This document shows, in pieces, positions 15,261 through 26,072 of a stretch of 64,000 nt of DNA. The DNA comes from Litchfieldella xinjiangensis (GTDB lineage: Bacteria > Pseudomonadota > Gammaproteobacteria > Pseudomonadales > Halomonadaceae). The translations under genes and the position numbers were made by a program. Under the pieces are notes generated by a model that worked only from the letters and a program-made list of their open reading frames with translations, searched no databases and was not told the DNA's origin. Each line of letters begins with the position of its first letter. The stretch's first letter is position 1. The stretch is from the NCBI RefSeq assembly GCF_000759345.1, contig NZ_JPZL01000003.1:62001-126000 (forward strand). The letters are read 5' to 3'.

Positions 15261-17083
15261 GCCCCGTCTCCCTGGCTATCGGCCGCCTGTTCGTTGCCAC
15301 CGCCTTGACTATTGCCACTCTGGTTCGCGCTGCCCTGATTGCCGCCATTGCGCTGAGCATCGCCGTTGAATCGGCGTTCGATGAATGTCGCGAGCGCCTG
15401 CTGGGAACCGCTGATGTCAGGCAGCTCGGGGCGAATCGCTGCATTACGCAGCTCGTCGAGCTTATCGAGGGTGCTCTGCACGCTCTCGCTGTCGGTTTCG
15501 TAGAAGCGCTCGGCCAGGTCGATTGCCTTGTCGAGACTCGACCGGTACAGCTCCGGCGCTTCCTGCAACAGGGCCAACTGGGCCTGCTCCAGTACCAGGC
15601 GCACGTTCTGGCGCAGATAAGCCTCCTGCTGCGGCGTGATCAGCGCTTCCAGCGGCTCGTCATGGCGGCGCACGGTAACCAGTTCCTTGAGCTCGCCGGC
15701 GAAGCGCGAAAGCTGCTCGCGCCAGCCGCCCGAAGGCGGGCTATCTTCACCCGGCTGGGCCGCAATCTGCTCGACATCCTGCTGTAACGGTAGCTTGGTC
15801 AACTGCTCCTGCTGGGCGTTGATGGCCAGGTACAGGCCGGTACGGTCGATGCGCGGTACCGAGTCGAGCGCGGCCAGTTCGGAGGCAATTTCGCGGCGGA
15901 CCGGAACCAGGGCCGGATTGTCGGCCTCGCGCAGGCGCTCGTCGGCGGTACGCAGCAGAGCAGCCGCGCCCTGAACGTCCCGCTCGAGCTGGAGACGTTG
16001 GTTGGCCAGGCGCAGCAGGTAGGCCGCCTCGGCATGCAGCCATTCGCGCTCGTCGGTCTGCTGTTCGCTGGAAAGTTCGTCGAGGACGCGATCGAGGGTC
16101 TCGTCGACATTGCTGCGGTACGTTTCGAACTCCTCCTGCAGCGAGGCCTGAGCCTGTTCGACTGCCGACTGCCGCGCTTGCTCGCTGGAGGCCACCTCGT
16201 TGCGCAACTCATCGATCGCCTGGCTATTGGATTCGACACCCGACAGGCGTTGCTGCTGGTCTTCCAGACGCTGTTGCTGGGCTTCCAGGCGTTGCCACAT
16301 GCGCCATCCGAACAGGGCGATGGCCACCGCCAGGAGGATGACCAATACCAGCGCAGCCAACCCAAGGGTCTTGCCACTGCTGCCTTTGTTGCTGCCACCG
16401 CTACCGCTGCCACCACGAGGCCCCTTGGTGGCACCTTGTCCTCCATCGCCCCCTGCCGCCTGGGCGGCACTCGCCCCGGCGCCGGCCGTCGTGCCTGAGC
16501 CCTTGCTGCCCACCGGGTTGGCGGCATCGGTGGTCGGCTTGGCGCCACTCGTCGAGCCCGGTTTGGGGGGCTCCGTGGTGTTCGTCGACTTCGTGCTATC
16601 CGTCGTCTTAGGCGTATCAGCCGCTTTCGGGGACGGCGTCGCTGCCTTCGTTTCCGAAGCACTCGGACTAGGGGTGGATTTCGAATCCGCTGGGGACGTC
16701 GAATCCGTGGTTTTCGTCGTCGACGGGCTCGAAGTATCGGCGGGGGTCGCCGTGCCGCTGGCCGGGGAGGCACTCGCCTGGGTGGCATTCACTTGAGGCT
16801 CGCCCGAGCCAGCGCTCGGCGACGCGGCGGCCGCGCCGGTCCCGGTGTCGGTACGCTGTGCCTGGCTCGGCGAGTCACTGCCCCCCGATGATGCCTTGTT
16901 GCCACGGCGTCCGCGGGGGCGCGAACGCTGGGATTTGCTTGTATTGCCGCTGCCGGAGGCGTGGCGCTCCCCAGCCTTACCAGACGACCCGGAAGGCGCC
17001 GACGTCGACTCGTCCTTGTCAGAGCGTGAGGCATCGGCACCCTTGGATGCCTGTTGTTCTTCCTGATCGTGTTCTTTGCTCAT
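15257..17083 (-). CDS. hemX: HemX with an unusually long low-complexity N-terminus
   Basis: The 608 residues comprise about 238 Ser/Thr/Pro/Gly/Lys-rich residues at the N-terminus (cytoplasmic), one membrane helix (about 239-260, LGLAALVLVILLAVAIALFG), a coiled coil (LEAQQQRLEDQQQRLSGVE) and the periplasmic HemX domain. The family domain was once called uroporphyrinogen-III C-methyltransferase, but no methyltransferase motif is present; HemX acts in or near the haem pathway in an undefined way. E. coli HemX has only a short segment before the helix. The gene starts 6 bp after hemD and is coupled to hemY. Confidence 0.9.
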   Translation of the reverse strand: MSKEHDQEEQQASKGADASRSDKDESTSAPSGSSGKAGERHASGSGNTSKSQRSRPRGRRGNKASSGGSDSPSQAQRTDTGTGAAAASPSAGSGEPQVNATQASASPASGTATPADTSSPSTTKTTDSTSPADSKSTPSPSASETKAATPSPKAADTPKTTDSTKSTNTTEPPKPGSTSGAKPTTDAANPVGSKGSGTTAGAGASAAQAAGGDGGQGATKGPRGGSGSGGSNKGSSGKTLGLAALVLVILLAVAIALFGWRMWQRLEAQQQRLEDQQQRLSGVESNSQAIDELRNEVASSEQARQSAVEQAQASLQEEFETYRSNVDETLDRVLDELSSEQQTDEREWLHAEAAYLLRLANQRLQLERDVQGAAALLRTADERLREADNPALVPVRREIASELAALDSVPRIDRTGLYLAINAQQEQLTKLPLQQDVEQIAAQPGEDSPPSGGWREQLSRFAGELKELVTVRRHDEPLEALITPQQEAYLRQNVRLVLEQAQLALLQEAPELYRSSLDKAIDLAERFYETDSESVQSTLDKLDELRNAAIRPELPDISGSQQALATFIERRFNGDAQRNGGNQGSANQSGNSQGGGNEQAADSQGDGA

Positions 17084-17089
17084 CAGTCG

Positions 17090-17884
17090 CTAGCCTTTTT
17101 CAAGATCGTCATGATCGGCATCGGCCCTGGCCAGTCGGCAGGTTTCGGCCACGGCATCCGCCAAAGCGGCTGGCGTGGCGCCCCGCGCCACATGTATATC
17201 GGCGAAACCCCATTCTTTAGCCAGTGTAACCAACCGCTGACTGGAAACGATTAGCGGTTGGTGCAACGCCGTCGATGTACACCATCCTGCCAGATGTTCG
17301 AGAATTTCTCCGCTGCTAACCACCAGGGCAGCATAATCGCCGCTGGCCAGGCGCTCTAACGAAGGCCCCGCAAGGGGTATCAGTACCCGTCGATAGAGTG
17401 CCAGACGTGTCAGCCGAGCGCCACGCGCCACCAGCGTATCGGCCAATAGCTCGCGTCCGCCTTCCCCAGCCACCAGCAGGACCTTGCTGCCTTCCAGGTG
17501 CCTGAGCGAGGCCATGGCCAACAGCGCTTCACTGGTATCTTCTCCGGTGGCCGGCGGCACCCGGACCCGCACGCCCAGTTGGCTATGCAGGGTATCCGCC
17601 GTGGCACGCCCCACCGCGTAATACTGCGGCCCGATCGGTAGCTGGGGCCAGTAACGGTCCAGCGCCTCAGCCAGGCATTCGGCGGCGAAGGGGCTGACGA
17701 CCACGACCTTGTCGAACTGATCGAAGTCCAGCCAGGCGTTGCGCATCGCCTGGGTTTCTTCCAACGGCTCCTGGCGCATCACATCGAGCCTATCCGGCTG
17801 AGCGCCACGCGCCGCGATGGCCTCTAGCAAAGGCAAGGCACGTTCGCCGGGGCGAGTGATCAGCACACGCGGCCGTAGCGGCAT
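17090..17884 (-). CDS. hemD: Uroporphyrinogen-III synthase
   Basis: The 264-residue two-domain HemD starts MPLRPRVLITRPGERA and contains VVVVSPFAAECLAEAL, YYAVGRATADTL, KVLLVAGEGGRELLADTL and AALVVSSGEILEHLA, which mark the two similar half-domains. It closes and inverts ring D of hydroxymethylbilane. The ATG at 17884 lies 1 bp after the hemC stop; longer in-frame starts upstream would overlap hemC and lack family similarity. Catalytic residues in this family are poorly conserved, so assignment rests on overall pattern and order. Confidence 0.92.
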   Translation of the reverse strand: MPLRPRVLITRPGERALPLLEAIAARGAQPDRLDVMRQEPLEETQAMRNAWLDFDQFDKVVVVSPFAAECLAEALDRYWPQLPIGPQYYAVGRATADTLHSQLGVRVRVPPATGEDTSEALLAMASLRHLEGSKVLLVAGEGGRELLADTLVARGARLTRLALYRRVLIPLAGPSLERLASGDYAALVVSSGEILEHLAGWCTSTALHQPLIVSSQRLVTLAKEWGFADIHVARGATPAALADAVAETCRLARADADHDDLEKG

Positions 17885-17885
17885 G

Positions 17886-18827
17886 TCACTGCTCGCCGTA
17901 GACCTGGGCCAGGATTTCGCCCGCGCCTTGCTCGAGCAGTTCCTCGGCAACGCGTATGCCCAGCGTTTCGGGCTCGCTGACGGCACCACGTCCTTCGGCG
18001 CGCAGCACCCGGGTCCCATCGGGATCGCCCACCAGGCCACGTAACCACAGGTTACGCCCTTCATTCTCGAAGACGGCGTGCCCTCCGATGGGTACCTGGC
18101 AGCCACCCTCGAGCCGGGTATTCATGGCGCGTTCAGCGCGCACTCGGGTCGCCGTAGCGGGATCGTCGAGGGGGGCCAGCAACGCAATCAGCTGGTGGTC
18201 GTCCATACGGCATTCGATGCCCAGCGCGCCCTGGCCACAGGCGGGCAGACAGATCTCGGGGGGCAACTCCTGGGTGATGCGATCGTCGAGGCCCAGCCGG
18301 CGCAGGCCTGACGTCGCCAACAGGATGGCATCGAACTCGCCGGCATCGAGCTTGCCGAGGCGGGTCTGGACATTGCCGCGCAAGTTGAGAATCTCGAAAT
18401 CGGGGCGCAGTTCGCGCATCTGCAGGCCCCGCCGGAGGCTGGCGGTGCCAATGCGCGCCCCCTCAGGCAGCTCATGCGGGGAGGCGTAATGATTGGAAAC
18501 GAAAGCATCGGTGGGCTCGGCCCCCTCGAGGATCACCGACAGGCCGAGCCCCTCGGGGAAATGCATCGGCACATCCTTCATGGAATGTACGGCAATGTCG
18601 GCACGGCCATCGAGCATGGCCTCCTCGAGTTCTTTCACGAACAGTCCTTTACCACCGATCTTGGCCAGTGGCGTATCGAGAATCTTGTCGCCGCGAGTCG
18701 ACATCGCCACCAGTTCGACCTCGAGGCCCGGGTGAAGCGCCATCAGTCGGTCACGAACATGCTCGGCCTGCCATAGGGCCAGGCGGCTCTTGCGAGTGGC
18801 GATGCGCAGAATATTGTCGGCGAACAC
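17886..18827 (-). CDS. hemC: Hydroxymethylbilane synthase (porphobilinogen deaminase)
   Basis: The 313-residue enzyme begins [20 protein letters not shown] and has [33 protein letters not shown] and the dipyrromethane-cofactor cysteine Cys243 in [12 protein letters not shown]. It polymerises four porphobilinogen molecules. I choose GTG at 18827 because AGGGAG lies 5 bp before it and the family consensus starts there; an ATG 16 codons upstream gives an extra tail. A TATGAT box (18937-18932, minus strand) may be part of its promoter. It is the first gene of hemCDXY, divergent from argH as in Pseudomonas. Confidence 0.95.
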   Translation of the reverse strand: MFADNILRIATRKSRLALWQAEHVRDRLMALHPGLEVELVAMSTRGDKILDTPLAKIGGKGLFVKELEEAMLDGRADIAVHSMKDVPMHFPEGLGLSVILEGAEPTDAFVSNHYASPHELPEGARIGTASLRRGLQMRELRPDFEILNLRGNVQTRLGKLDAGEFDAILLATSGLRRLGLDDRITQELPPEICLPACGQGALGIECRMDDHQLIALLAPLDDPATATRVRAERAMNTRLEGGCQVPIGGHAVFENEGRNLWLRGLVGDPDGTRVLRAEGRGAVSEPETLGIRVAEELLEQGAGEILAQVYGEQ

Positions 18828-19115
18828 GAAGATCTCCCTGTGGGTGCCCACGGCCGATAGCCGGTCGCGGCGCAATTGAGGCGACGCAGACGGGCGATGC
18901 CGGTCGGAGTGTCGGGTGCGTCTATGCCTCCATCATAAAGCACTCATCGAAGCAGGAAAAATCCACGTCTGCTGATATCGCCCCCATACCCTCGTATTGG
19001 CTCCCTAAACCATCGTGTTGAGCCAGGCTCGTGCATAGCCCGAGCCATCTCCTCTGTGGACCGACTCTGGTACACTTTGGCCAGATACCAACCACCAAGC
19101 AGGATGTCCAGTTCG

Positions 19116-20519
19116 ATGTCGCAGCCAACCAACCAGTCCTGGGGCGGTCGCTTCAGCGAGCCCACCGATGCTTTCGTCGAGCGATTCACCGCATCGGTGA
19201 ATTTCGACCAGCGCCTGGCCCACCACGACATTCGCGGCTCCATCGCCCATGCCACCATGCTCGCGGGTGTCGGTGTGCTCAGCGGCGACGAGCGCGATGC
19301 CATCATCGCCGGACTCGAGGAGATCGACCAGGAGATCGCCGAAGGTCGCTTTGTCTGGTCGGCGAAGCTCGAAGACGTGCACATGAACATCGAGGCACGC
19401 CTGACCGAGAAGATCGGTATCACCGGTAAGAAACTGCATACTGGCCGCTCGCGCAACGACCAGGTGGCCACCGACATCCGTCTCTATCTGCGCGACGCCA
19501 TCGATGCCGTGGACAGCGAGCTGCTGCGTTTGCGTACCGGCCTGATCGAGCTGGCCGACCGCGAGGCCGCGACCATCATGCCCGGCTTCACCCACCTGCA
19601 GACGGCCCAGCCAGTCACGTTCGGCCATCACCTGCTGGCCTGGCACGAGATGCTCGCTCGCGACCAGGAACGTCTGCGTGACTGCCGCAAGCGGGTCAAT
19701 GTCCTGCCCTTGGGGGCCGCGGCCCTGGCCGGCACTACCTACCCCATCGATCGCCATGTCACCGCCGAACTGCTGGGCTTCGAGCGCCCCGCCGAGAATT
19801 CGCTGGATGCCGTCAGCGATCGCGACTTCGCCATCGAATTCACGGCGTTTGCCAGCCTGCTGCTGATGCACCTGTCACGGATGAGCGAGGAACTGGTGCT
19901 GTGGACCAGCGCCCAGTTTGCCTTCATCGACCTGCCCGACCGCTTCTGCACCGGCTCGTCGATCATGCCGCAGAAGAAGAATCCCGACGTGCCCGAACTG
20001 GTGCGCGGCAAGACCGGGCGTGTCTATGGTCACCTGATGGGGCTGCTCACACTGATGAAGTCTCAGCCATTGGCCTACAACAAGGACAACCAGGAAGACA
20101 AGGAGCCCCTGTTCGACACGTTGGATACCGTGCAGGGCTGCCTCAAGGCCTTTGCCGACATGGTGCCTGCCATCGAGGCCAAGGCCGACAACATGTACGA
20201 AGCGGCCCGGCGCGGTTTTTCCACCGCCACTGACCTGGCCGATTACCTGGTGCGCAAGGGCGTGGCGTTTCGCGATGCTCACGAAATCGTCGGCCAGTCG
20301 GTGGCCTACGGCATCGACCAGAAGAAAGACCTGTCCGAGATGAGCCTCGATGAGCTGCGTCAGTTTTCCGAGACCATCGGCGAGGATGTATTCGAGGTAT
20401 TGACGCTGGAAGGCTCGGTGGCCGCACGCAACCATATCGGTGGCACCGCGCCAGATCAGGTGCGTGCCGCGGCCCAACGCGCCCGCGATGCGCTGGCCCA
20501 ACCGCACGGAGCTCTTTGA
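19116..20519 (+). CDS. argH: Argininosuccinate lyase
   Basis: This 467-residue fumarase/aspartase-superfamily enzyme begins [22 protein letters not shown]. It has [33 protein letters not shown] and the signature loop [16 protein letters not shown] that carries the catalytic serine. It splits argininosuccinate into arginine and fumarate in the cytosol. Two ATGs are possible (19104 and 19116); I take 19116 because AGGA lies about 10 bp upstream and the family N-terminus starts there. lptM follows after 1 bp. Confidence 0.95.
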   Translation: MSQPTNQSWGGRFSEPTDAFVERFTASVNFDQRLAHHDIRGSIAHATMLAGVGVLSGDERDAIIAGLEEIDQEIAEGRFVWSAKLEDVHMNIEARLTEKIGITGKKLHTGRSRNDQVATDIRLYLRDAIDAVDSELLRLRTGLIELADREAATIMPGFTHLQTAQPVTFGHHLLAWHEMLARDQERLRDCRKRVNVLPLGAAALAGTTYPIDRHVTAELLGFERPAENSLDAVSDRDFAIEFTAFASLLLMHLSRMSEELVLWTSAQFAFIDLPDRFCTGSSIMPQKKNPDVPELVRGKTGRVYGHLMGLLTLMKSQPLAYNKDNQEDKEPLFDTLDTVQGCLKAFADMVPAIEAKADNMYEAARRGFSTATDLADYLVRKGVAFRDAHEIVGQSVAYGIDQKKDLSEMSLDELRQFSETIGEDVFEVLTLEGSVAARNHIGGTAPDQVRAAAQRARDALAQPHGAL

Positions 20520-20520
20520 G

Positions 20521-20676
20521 ATGCGTTGGCTGACGCTGGGCCTGGTCGCGCTCGTGCTGGCCGGCTGCGGGCAGAAGGGCCCGCTTTATCTTCCCGATGA
20601 CAAGGCTGCACAAGAGCGCTACGGCACAGGCGAAGCACGAGAAGAAACCCGCGACGCTGACCAGGACGAGAACTGA
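20521..20676 (+). CDS. lptM: LptM (YifL) small lipoprotein
   Basis: This 51-residue lipoprotein has a lipobox LAGC with the modified Cys16, followed directly by the family signature GQKGPLYLP, then an acidic tail. LptM is known in E. coli to bind and help mature the LptD/LptE translocon for lipopolysaccharide in the outer membrane. The gene sits in the conserved place between argH and lysA, with 1 bp to each neighbour, so it is part of one operon. Confidence 0.92.
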   Translation: MRWLTLGLVALVLAGCGQKGPLYLPDDKAAQERYGTGEAREETRDADQDEN

Positions 20677-20677
20677 G

Positions 20678-21958
20678 ATGGATCACTTCGAATACCGCAA
20701 CGGCACACTGCATGGCGAAGACGTGCCGCTGGCCGACATCGCCCAGCGTTTCGGCACGCCCTGCTACGTCTATTCGCGTGCCACACTGGAGCGTCATTAC
20801 CGGGCCTACACCGAGGCACTTGGCGGCCACCCGCACCTGATCTGCTACGCGGTGAAGGCCAACTCCAACCTGGCTGTACTCAACGTGCTGGCACGTCTCG
20901 GCGCGGGCTTCGATATCGTCTCGCGCGGCGAGCTCGAGCGCGTCCTGGCCGCAGGCGGCGACCCTGCCAAGGTGGTCTTTTCGGGGGTCGCCAAGCAGCC
21001 CGAGGAAATGGCGCGGGCGCTGGAAGTGGGTATCAAATGCTTCAACGTCGAGTCGCTCCCCGAACTCGAGCGCCTCGACCGGGTGGCTGGCGAATACGGC
21101 TACGTGGCGCCGGTGTCGCTACGCGTCAATCCCGACGTGGATGCCCGCACTCATCCGTACATCTCGACCGGGCTCAAGGCCAATAAATTCGGTATTCCTG
21201 TCGACGAGGCGCTCGAGGTCTATGCCCGCGCTGCCGAGATGGCCAACGTCAACGTAGTCGGCCTCGATTGCCATATCGGCTCGCAACTGACCGAACTCTC
21301 GCCATTTCTCGACGCGCTCGACCGCTTGTTGGCGCTGGTCGAGCGCCTCGAAGCCCGCGGTATCCATATCGAGCATCTCGACCTCGGCGGCGGCCTGGGC
21401 GTGCCCTATCGTGATGAGCAGCCGCCAGCACCCTTCGACTACGCAGCCTCGCTGCTCGAACGGCTCGCCCAGCGTAAAGACAAGCGCGAATTGACGCTGC
21501 TATTCGAGCCGGGGCGCTCGATCGCCGCCAACGCCGGCGTGATGCTGACCCGAGTCGAATTCCTCAAGCCCGGCGAGACCAAGAATTTCGCCATCGTCGA
21601 CGCCGCGATGAACGACCTGATCCGTCCCGCGCTTTATCAGGCGTGGCAGGCGATCCTGCCGGTCGATACGCGCGAATCGCGTGAGATGAATACCTATGAT
21701 GTGGTGGGTCCGGTCTGCGAGACCGGTGATTTCCTCGGCAAGGAGCGTGAACTGGCGATTGCGGCGGGTGACCTGCTGGCGGTACGCTCGGCAGGTGCCT
21801 ATGGCTTCGTGATGGCCTCGAACTACAACAGCCGGCCGCGCCCACCCGAAGTGATGGTCGATGGCGACCGCATGCACCTGGTACGCGCCCGTGAGCGTAT
21901 CGAGGATTTGTGGTCCGGCGAAGCCCCGCTGCCCCAGGATGGGCCGGAGACCAAGTAA
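20678..21958 (+). CDS. lysA: Diaminopimelate decarboxylase
   Basis: The 426-residue PLP enzyme has the PLP lysine in [55 protein letters not shown], the phosphate-binding [12 protein letters not shown] and the C-terminal catalytic [10 protein letters not shown]. It makes lysine from meso-diaminopimelate, the last step of the pathway. The ATG at 20678 is 1 bp after lptM; the stop overlaps the dapF start by one base (TAATG). Confidence 0.96.
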   Translation: MDHFEYRNGTLHGEDVPLADIAQRFGTPCYVYSRATLERHYRAYTEALGGHPHLICYAVKANSNLAVLNVLARLGAGFDIVSRGELERVLAAGGDPAKVVFSGVAKQPEEMARALEVGIKCFNVESLPELERLDRVAGEYGYVAPVSLRVNPDVDARTHPYISTGLKANKFGIPVDEALEVYARAAEMANVNVVGLDCHIGSQLTELSPFLDALDRLLALVERLEARGIHIEHLDLGGGLGVPYRDEQPPAPFDYAASLLERLAQRKDKRELTLLFEPGRSIAANAGVMLTRVEFLKPGETKNFAIVDAAMNDLIRPALYQAWQAILPVDTRESREMNTYDVVGPVCETGDFLGKERELAIAAGDLLAVRSAGAYGFVMASNYNSRPRPPEVMVDGDRMHLVRARERIEDLWSGEAPLPQDGPETK

Positions 21959-22791
21959 TGCTGCTTCACTTCACCAAGATGCATGGCCTGGGCAACGACT
22001 TCATGGTCGTCGACCTGGTCACCCAGCGAGCCCGCCTGCGTGACGAACAGATCCGTCAGTTGGCGGATCGCCACTTCGGCATCGGTTTCGACCAGTTGCT
22101 GCTCGTCGAGCCCCCGCTCGACCCGGACATGGATTTTCGGTACCGGATCTATAATGCCGACGGCAGCGAGGTGGAGAACTGCGGCAATGGCGCGCGCTGT
22201 TTTGCGCGCTTCGTGCTCGACCAGCGCCTGACCCACAAGCGCGAGGTCCATGTCGAGACCGCCGGCGGCCCCTTGGTGCTCCGCATCGAGACGGATGGCC
22301 GCATCACCGTCGATATGGGCACGCCGCGCTTTGCGCCTACCGCACTGCCTTTCGATGCCGACCAGGATCGTCCGGTCCATTCCCTTGATGTCGACGGCGA
22401 GTCGATCGAGATCGCAGTGGCCTCGATGGGCAATCCGCATGCGGTGCTGCAGGTCGCGGATGTCGATACCGCGCCCGTCGCACGCCTCGGCCCACGTATC
22501 GAGAGCCATCCGCGCTTTCCCCGCCGGGTCAATGCCGGGTTCATGCAAGTCGTTTCGGCCCATGAGATTCGCCTGCGCGTCTTCGAACGTGGTAGCGGCG
22601 AGACGATGGCCTGTGGCACCGGTGCCTGTGCGGCCGTGGCCTGCGGCATTCGTCAGGGGCTCCTGCAAAGCCCGGTCAGCGTACACTTGCCCGGCGGCGA
22701 CCTGACCATCGCCTGGGAAGGTGGCGATTCGCACCTGATGATGACCGGCCCCGCTGAACGCGTCTTCGATGGACGGGTCTCGCTCAACTAG
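21958..22791 (+). CDS. dapF: Diaminopimelate epimerase
   Basis: The 277-residue enzyme begins [19 protein letters not shown] and holds the two catalytic cysteines, one in [14 protein letters not shown] and the other in [15 protein letters not shown]. It converts LL- to meso-diaminopimelate, the substrate of LysA and a peptidoglycan precursor. Its start codon shares a base with the lysA stop, so the two are coupled. An upstream in-frame start exists inside lysA but has no family similarity. Confidence 0.96.
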   Translation: MLLHFTKMHGLGNDFMVVDLVTQRARLRDEQIRQLADRHFGIGFDQLLLVEPPLDPDMDFRYRIYNADGSEVENCGNGARCFARFVLDQRLTHKREVHVETAGGPLVLRIETDGRITVDMGTPRFAPTALPFDADQDRPVHSLDVDGESIEIAVASMGNPHAVLQVADVDTAPVARLGPRIESHPRFPRRVNAGFMQVVSAHEIRLRVFERGSGETMACGTGACAAVACGIRQGLLQSPVSVHLPGGDLTIAWEGGDSHLMMTGPAERVFDGRVSLN

Positions 22792-22818
22792 CGTACCGCT
22801 CGAGATAGGAGAGAATGC

Positions 22819-23541
22819 ATGCCCCGTGGTCAGGCTCCCGAGCCGCGTCAGACACTGGATCCCGAGCGAGTCGCCCAATGGTTGGCCCGGCACCCCGACT
22901 TTTTCGTAGGCCGCGAGGGCCTGCTGCAGCAGCTCAAGGTACCGCACCCCGAGGCACGCGGCGCCACCTCGCTGCTCGAACGACTGATCCACGATCTGCG
23001 CGCGCGCGCCGAAAGCGCCGAGTGGCGGCTCGAGCAGTTGCTGGATTCGCCCCGCCATAACGAAGCGCAGTACCGGCGTACCCGCGAGCTGGTACTGGCC
23101 CTGCTCGAGGCCGAAGACAACGACGCCCTGGGCCAGGCACTCGCCACACAATTGTCGGAACGCTTTCGCACCCCCGCGGTGGCTCTATGGTGCCCGGCGT
23201 CAATGACCGACCATGAACCGCATCCACCGCAGCCGCCCCGACATATTCTCGACGATGCCGCCGGACTGCGCCTGGCCGCGCTACTCGATGGCCGCACCAG
23301 CCGCTGTACCCGGCTGAGCCGAACCGATTGGCAGCGCCTGCTTCCCCATGCCAAGGCGCCCGAGCAGGCCGGCTCCTGCGCCCTGACTCGCCTTACCCTG
23401 GGCGAGCCCCTGGGCTACCTGGTGCTGGCCAGCCCCGACCCCGAGTATTTCCGGGCCAGCCTCGACACCTTGTTCACCGAATACCTGGGCGAGGTCACCT
23501 CGCGCCTGCTGGTCCGTCTGGCCGAGCCCCGCAACGCATGA
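22819..23541 (+). CDS. DUF484 family protein
   Basis: The 240 residues begin with the typical DUF484 segment (VAQWLARHPDFFVGREGLLQQLKVPHPE split over residues 15-42). A coiled stretch and a GAF-like domain follow, ending GEPLGYLVLASPDPEYF and LGEVTSRLLVRL. The family is usually found between dapF and xerC, as in E. coli yigA, but its role is not known. A GGAGAG ribosome site lies before the ATG, and the last codons overlap the xerC start by 4 bp. Confidence 0.88.
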   Translation: MPRGQAPEPRQTLDPERVAQWLARHPDFFVGREGLLQQLKVPHPEARGATSLLERLIHDLRARAESAEWRLEQLLDSPRHNEAQYRRTRELVLALLEAEDNDALGQALATQLSERFRTPAVALWCPASMTDHEPHPPQPPRHILDDAAGLRLAALLDGRTSRCTRLSRTDWQRLLPHAKAPEQAGSCALTRLTLGEPLGYLVLASPDPEYFRASLDTLFTEYLGEVTSRLLVRLAEPRNA

Positions 23542-24482
23542 GCCAGATCACCGAATCGCCGCTTGCGACCGAGGTGTCGGCCTTTCTGAACGAATTGGCC
23601 CAGGCTGCCAGCCCGACCACCGTCACGGCCTACCGCCGCGATCTCGTTGCCCTGACACAATGGGCCGAGATCCAGGGTCTCGAGGCCTGGGAGGACTTCG
23701 ATGTCGGCCTGGTACGTCGCTTCCTCGGCCAGGAACGCATGCGTGGCCTGGCGCCACGCAGCCTGGCCCGCCGACGCGCGGCGCTGTCACGCTTTGCCGA
23801 TCACCTGGTGCGCCGAGGCCGGCTATCCCACAACCCCGTTAGCCTGACCCAGGCGCCTCGACAGCCACGTCACCTCCCGCATCCGGTCGATATCGATCGC
23901 CTCAATCAGTTCCTCGACACGCCGCATGACGACTCACCGCTGGCCCGCCGCGACCAGGCGATGCTCGAGCTGCTCTATTCGAGCGGATTGCGTCTGGCGG
24001 AGTTGGCCGCGCTGGATCTGGGGGAAGTGGACGCTCGCCGGGTCAGAGTCATCGGCAAGGGCAGCAAACCCCGCCAGGTTCCGGTGGGGCGGCGCGCCCA
24101 CGACGCGCTAAGCGCCTGGCTCAAGGTACGTGGTCATTTGGCCGCGCCGGACGAGCCCGCGCTGTTCGTCGGCCAGCAGGGACGACGCCTTGGGCATCGG
24201 GCCATCCAGAAACGTCTGGCTTTGCTGGCCCAGGAGCGGGGCCTGGCCGAGCACTTGCATCCCCACCGTCTGCGCCACTCCTTTGCCAGCCATCTGTTGG
24301 AGTCGAGCCAGGATCTACGTGCCGTTCAGGAATTACTGGGCCATGCCAACCTGTCGACGACCCAGATCTATACCCGGCTCGACTGGCAGCATCTCGCCGA
24401 AAGCTACGATGCCGCCCATCCGCGAGCACAGCGTCGTCGCTCCCCCGCCGATGACACATCCCTTGACGATTCCTTCCCTTGA
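23538..24482 (+). CDS. xerC: Site-specific tyrosine recombinase XerC
   Basis: The 314-residue recombinase has an N-terminal SAM-like domain (SPTTVTAYRRDL) and a full catalytic set: Arg in YSSGLRLAELAALDL, Lys in GKGSKPRQVPVG, HRLRHSFASHLLE, LGHANLSTTQIY with the nucleophile Tyr. With XerD it resolves chromosome dimers at dif. It is the housekeeping recombinase, unlike the integrase remnant at the left edge. The start overlaps the DUF484 stop (ATGA). Confidence 0.95.
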   Translation: MSQITESPLATEVSAFLNELAQAASPTTVTAYRRDLVALTQWAEIQGLEAWEDFDVGLVRRFLGQERMRGLAPRSLARRRAALSRFADHLVRRGRLSHNPVSLTQAPRQPRHLPHPVDIDRLNQFLDTPHDDSPLARRDQAMLELLYSSGLRLAELAALDLGEVDARRVRVIGKGSKPRQVPVGRRAHDALSAWLKVRGHLAAPDEPALFVGQQGRRLGHRAIQKRLALLAQERGLAEHLHPHRLRHSFASHLLESSQDLRAVQELLGHANLSTTQIYTRLDWQHLAESYDAAHPRAQRRRSPADDTSLDDSFP

Positions 24483-24491
24483 GGTGCTCCC

Positions 24492-25247
24492 ATGGCGCGA
24501 CACGCAGTCATCGACGCCCTGACCTTCGATCTTGACGACACCCTATGGGATAACCGACCGGTCATGGAGCTCGCCGAACAGGGCCACTACACCTGGCTCG
24601 ACGACGCGCTCGCCGCCTGGCAAGGGGTACAGATCGAACAATGGGGGCGCTATGCCGAACGCTTCCCGCTCTCGGCCTATCAGGATCGACGGATGGCGCT
24701 CGCCCAGCAATATCCCCTGCGCCGCGGCGACTTCACCTGGATCCGTGAGCGCGCGCTGATCGAGATGATGGAAGAGTTTGGGCTTCCCCGTAGCGCCGCG
24801 TTCCTGTGGGCCGCGGCGGCGATGGACCGTTTCATGGATCTACGCCATCAATTGCAACCGTATCCCCAGGTGGGGCCCCTGCTCGACCGGCTGGGGGAGC
24901 ATTACCGGCTCGCGGCGATCACCAATGGCAATGCTGACGTGACACGGCTGCCTATCGCCCGGCACTTCCCGGTCACGATCGCAGCCGGCGAATTGCTGGC
25001 GCCGAAGCCGGATGCACGTCCGTTCCTGGCCGCGCTGGCTCGCCTGGGAACCCCCGCCTCACGCGCCATGCATGTCGGTGATTCCTGGCAGGAGGACGTC
25101 ATGCCAGCCCAACGGCTGGGCATGCGTGTAGCGTGGATCGACCGTCACGACGATAGCGGGCGCTCGCTGCCCCCAGGCGTATACCGGCTGCGTCACGTCA
25201 GTGAATTGCCGGCACTTCTGCAGTGGCTCGACAGCCGCCTCAACTAA
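24492..25247 (+). CDS. yigB: HAD-family phosphatase, YigB-like
   Basis: The 251-residue HAD hydrolase has motif [11 protein letters not shown] (nucleophile Asp in residues 12-16), motif II ITNGNAD, motif III Lys in [11 protein letters not shown] and motif [16 protein letters not shown]. In E. coli YigB dephosphorylates FMN and the riboflavin precursor 5-amino-6-ribitylamino-uracil phosphate; gene order after xerC supports the same identity. It lies 9 bp after xerC. Its last 8 bp overlap the 3' end of the convergent engB. Confidence 0.9.
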   Translation: MARHAVIDALTFDLDDTLWDNRPVMELAEQGHYTWLDDALAAWQGVQIEQWGRYAERFPLSAYQDRRMALAQQYPLRRGDFTWIRERALIEMMEEFGLPRSAAFLWAAAAMDRFMDLRHQLQPYPQVGPLLDRLGEHYRLAAITNGNADVTRLPIARHFPVTIAAGELLAPKPDARPFLAALARLGTPASRAMHVGDSWQEDVMPAQRLGMRVAWIDRHDDSGRSLPPGVYRLRHVSELPALLQWLDSRLN

Positions 25248-25845
25248 CCAGCCAATTGTCGAGGCGCGTCCGAGCCTCATCGAGCCCTTCGCGCTTCAAG
25301 GCCGAGAATAGCTGAACGCTGACCAGATCCTCCCATTCGCGAAGTTGGTTGCGGACCTGTTGCAGGGCACTCATCGCAGCGCCACGCTTCAGCTTGTCGG
25401 CCTTGGTCAGCAGGATATGCACCGCCATGTTCTTGTCATCGGCCCAACCGAGCATCATCTCATCGAACTCGGTCAGCGGATGGCGAACATCCATGACGAG
25501 GATCAGACCGCGTAGCGAATGGCGCTCCTGCAGATATGCGGCAAGATGCCGCTGCCATTCGAGCTTCACCTTTTCAGGCACCTTGGCGAAACCGTAGCCA
25601 GGCAGGTCGACCAGACGGCAGGCGTCATCGCCACCGACCGTGAAGAAGTTGATCAGTTGCGTGCGTCCTGGTGTCTTGGAGGTACGCGCGAGCGCTTTCT
25701 GCTGTGTCAACGCATTGATAGCACTCGATTTTCCGGCATTGGAGCGGCCGGCAAACGCCACCTCGGCCCCGTCATCGGGCGGGCACTGGGCAAGCGTGGG
25801 GGCACTGGTAAGAAACTGGGCGGTCTGGTAATTGAGACGCGACAT
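25240..25845 (-). CDS. engB: Ribosome-biogenesis GTPase EngB (YihA/YsxC)
   Basis: This 201-residue small GTPase has the P-loop GRSNAGKSS, switch [20 protein letters not shown] (G3), TKADK (G4) and an SA G5. EngB acts in late assembly of the 50S subunit. I take the ATG at 25845 ([12 protein letters not shown]), which matches the family start; an in-frame ATG 19 codons upstream would add a tail without similarity. It is transcribed away from cytochrome c4, the same arrangement as in pseudomonads. Confidence 0.94.
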   Translation of the reverse strand: MSRLNYQTAQFLTSAPTLAQCPPDDGAEVAFAGRSNAGKSSAINALTQQKALARTSKTPGRTQLINFFTVGGDDACRLVDLPGYGFAKVPEKVKLEWQRHLAAYLQERHSLRGLILVMDVRHPLTEFDEMMLGWADDKNMAVHILLTKADKLKRGAAMSALQQVRNQLREWEDLVSVQLFSALKREGLDEARTRLDNWLVS

Positions 25846-26072
25846 GACGACGGGGTTCCGCGGCTGGAGGCTAAGGGCGGTCAACGGACAAATCGGGCGC
25901 ATTCACCTCGTCCGGGTGACTCGTTATAATGCAGTGTATTTTTTTTGTGTCCTGGGGCACGCTAGTGTACCACCGTGCTCTCGCCGACAGCGAACCGTGC
26001 CCCATGGCAACGTAGAAAGAGGCGGCGCCCAAGGTACACACCGTTCAACAATCAAACGGCAGTGAATTAGCG

